Below are positions 62,205 to 64,000 of a stretch of DNA of 64,000 bases, in pieces. The position numbers and the translations under genes were made by a program. This stretch comes from Quillaja saponaria. Taxonomy: Eukaryota > Streptophyta > Magnoliopsida > Fabales > Quillajaceae. The stretch's first letter is position 1, and every line of letters begins with the position of its first letter. Below the pieces are notes generated by a model that was not told the origin of the DNA, searched no databases, and was given only the letters and a program-made list of their open reading frames with translations. The DNA lies in the NCBI GenBank assembly GCA_029379385.1, contig CM055612.1, positions 7,316,001 to 7,380,000 on the forward strand, written 5' to 3'.

Positions 62205-63393
62205 CGCCGGAATCCGAATCCTATTCCCTATCAAATTAATTTACCCGGGACTATGTCCTTGCATGCACTTATCGACAACAACCCTAACCCTAACTACTAT
62301 TAACTATTTCTTCTTGGAGGCCTGAAACTAATCTAAGTCTGGCTACAGTCTTCACGTGCACAGTCGGTTGAGAGAGAGAGAAAAACTCCGAGGTCTGGGG
62401 TTAGGGTTTTCAGTTATTCTGGTTCGTAAATTTTTCGGATCCGTTTTAAGACTGATTACCTTTTTTTGCAGTTCAATTTCGCTTTCAATGGTGCAGAGAC
62501 AAGACAGAGAAAATAAATAAATTAGTAAAGAGACGTCGAGAAGGAGAGAGAAAGAGAGAGAGAGATTCGCCTTTTCTTCAAGCACTGAGAGCGGTTCGTC
62601 TTGGAAGATATTTTTTATAGTAGAGGACTAGAAAAATGTATACTGTGCATTGATGGCATACGTTTGCTATCGTGTACTCCATCTGGTTACACGTGGCATG
62701 ACCTCAGTGATTTAAACAATTTCAACATTTTTGTAGCCCAAAAGAAAAAGAGAAAAAATTCATAGGAGAATAAATTAATTTCTTTAGAAAAATAATATTT
62801 ATTGATTTCATCGATGAATCCCCTTAAATTACTTCATATAATTAATAGAAAATTTTATCACTTATTATGTGATTCATAAATTTATTAAATATATGAAACA
62901 AAATTACCTCTTATTATATTTACTGACACAGTTTTTGGCTAAAAAGCCATCTACTTTTTTAGCATTAATAGTATTAAATACTTACCATAAATATAGTAAA
63001 TAATTTAGAGGAGTTATATTAATGTTATTTATAAAATTATTATTTTAGTTAAATGATCAAGAATCTGAGCTTTTGTATTAATTTCATAAATTAGAATATA
63101 TGATAATATGTACAAAAAATTAATTTTTTAAATTCTAGTGTGATTGTTTTTTCTAATCAGTAAATAAAAAATAGGTATATAAAAACTTAAATTCTCTCAT
63201 GGAAAAAAGAAAATAAAAATAATTTTAAAAAAATCCTTTTTCAGAAAACTTAAATTGGGTTTAAGGAGAAATTATATTTCAGAAAGGAAAGTAGAGAGTG
63301 GGGGGGCAATTTCGCTGTGGACGTTCGGCTGGAAGAACGAGAGCATCGGGTCCAGTTGTTTGTAGAAAAGAAAGAAAGTGAAGGGGGCGCAGA
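62205..63393. other. Divergent intergenic region between the PHD and TMEM50 genes
   Basis: Holds PHD-gene 5'UTR and promoter on the left and the TMEM50 promoter on the right. A telomere-like (CCCTAA)2 string is at 62281-62293, GA-rich runs are at 62364-62380 and 62545-62563, and AT-rich DNA fills 62740-63250. The gap between the two start codons is about 1.2 kb. A shared bidirectional promoter is possible but not shown. Confidence 0.55.
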
Positions 63394-64000
63394 ATGGATT
63401 TAATGGAGATGTGGGGGATTTTAGGGCCTGGTGTTTCAGGTGCAGTCTTCGGTGCCGGCTGGTGGTTCTGGGTTGACGCCGTCGTCTGCAGCTCCGTCAA
63501 GGTCTCCTTCGTCCACTACCTTCCTGGTTCGCTCTGGCCGTCTATATCTCTCATACTGTGTGCATATTTTAAAATCTCCCCCTTTTAGGATTTGGGTTAG
63601 GTATGATTATTGGTTTTTGCAGGAATTTTTGCGTCTTTGGCAGCTTTAATGTTCAATTGCGTCAAAAAAGAAGATATTGATTATTCCCCATATGAAGAAG
63701 GCGAGTGGAGGTCTGTAAATATTTAATTTTACCAGCTTCTCCTGTTTTGGTTTTAGTTTAAATTTTGAGTTGTTACTGAATTTAAGTTCAAAATGCTTCT
63801 TTTAGCTCCAAGTTAATAAGCCAAAACTATCAAACATTGTGATAGTTATTCAAGTTATGAACTTCTTTTGAAATAGTTTGAGAGTATCCTCTGACTGATT
63901 TTGCTAGTACTCTTTAGTTAAATGCAGTCAATAGTCATCCATCTGGAGTATATTTTTGATGGGATGGTTTCGTTGCTTCTGAAGATTGATGGAGAAAGTA
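63394..64000 (+). CDS. TMEM50 / UPF0220 membrane protein, 5' part (runs off the window)
   Basis: Two exons are visible, 63394-63526 and 63623-63710, with GT-AG junctions and matching phase; the second donor is AG/gtctgt and the rest of the window is intron. The reading MDLMEMWGILGPGVSGAVFG, WWFWVDAVVCSS, VHYLPGIFASLAALMFNCV and DIDYSPYEEGEWR is the conserved front of the plant TMEM50A/B-like family (UPF0220), small four-helix endomembrane proteins. Two helices are seen: residues about 8-30 and 45-60. About half the expected 130-odd residues are present. Human TMEM50B is associated with ER/Golgi; the molecular role of the family is unknown. Confidence 0.92.

Overview
This window is nuclear DNA of a flowering plant, most likely a eudicot. 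Genes have many short exons with GT-AG introns, intergenic DNA is strongly AT-rich, and the proteins are plant-type: a plant GT31 galactosyltransferase with its N-terminal extension, VPS9A, the HAM-type MYST acetyltransferase, and a nuclear RPS16 without a presequence. I cannot name the species from sequence alone. The window holds nine protein-coding genes (eight complete coding regions, one running off the right edge) and no bacterial-type features. Except for the COX7c-like gene, all multi-exon models below were built by hand: every junction is GT-AG and every exon phase closes.

Layout. 1.2-4.05 kb (-): eIF5, coding region in one exon, with a probable 5'UTR intron. 5.0-7.6 kb (-): nuclear organellar ribosomal protein S16, three exons. 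9.4-11.2 kb (-): a small one-helix mitochondrial protein resembling cytochrome c oxidase subunit VIIc, exon structure only partly resolved. 13.55-17.8 kb (+): GT31 beta-1,3-galactosyltransferase, eleven exons. 18.9-20.5 kb: a foldback (long terminal inverted repeat) element followed by a higher-order AT-rich repeat. 22.45-29.2 kb (+): VPS9A, the Rab5-type GEF, five exons. 33.2-33.8 kb (+): a His-rich plant protein of unknown function. 34.8-47.1 kb (-): MYST histone acetyltransferase HAM1/HAM2, nine exons. Its fifth intron is about 5.9 kb long because it holds a decayed Ty3/gypsy LTR element with a 5-bp target duplication, plus a second unclassified insertion. 48.3-62.2 kb (-): a 19-exon, about 1,421-residue double PHD / extended-PHD protein. 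63.4 kb (+): the first two exons of a TMEM50/UPF0220 membrane protein, divergent from the PHD gene.

The genes are housekeeping loci: translation (cytosolic eIF5, organellar S16), respiration, Golgi glycosylation, endosomal traffic and chromatin. They are neighbours and not a pathway; HAM1/2 and the PHD protein are both chromatin factors lying in tandem, but nothing in the sequence shows that they are co-regulated. I found no novel multi-gene system. The observations most worth checking are the apparent C-terminal frameshift in the PHD gene, a 13-codon uORF overlapping its start codon (TAATG), the integrase-less LTR element in HAM intron 5, a hairpin in HAM intron 1, and the foldback and higher-order repeats at 18.9-20.5 kb.
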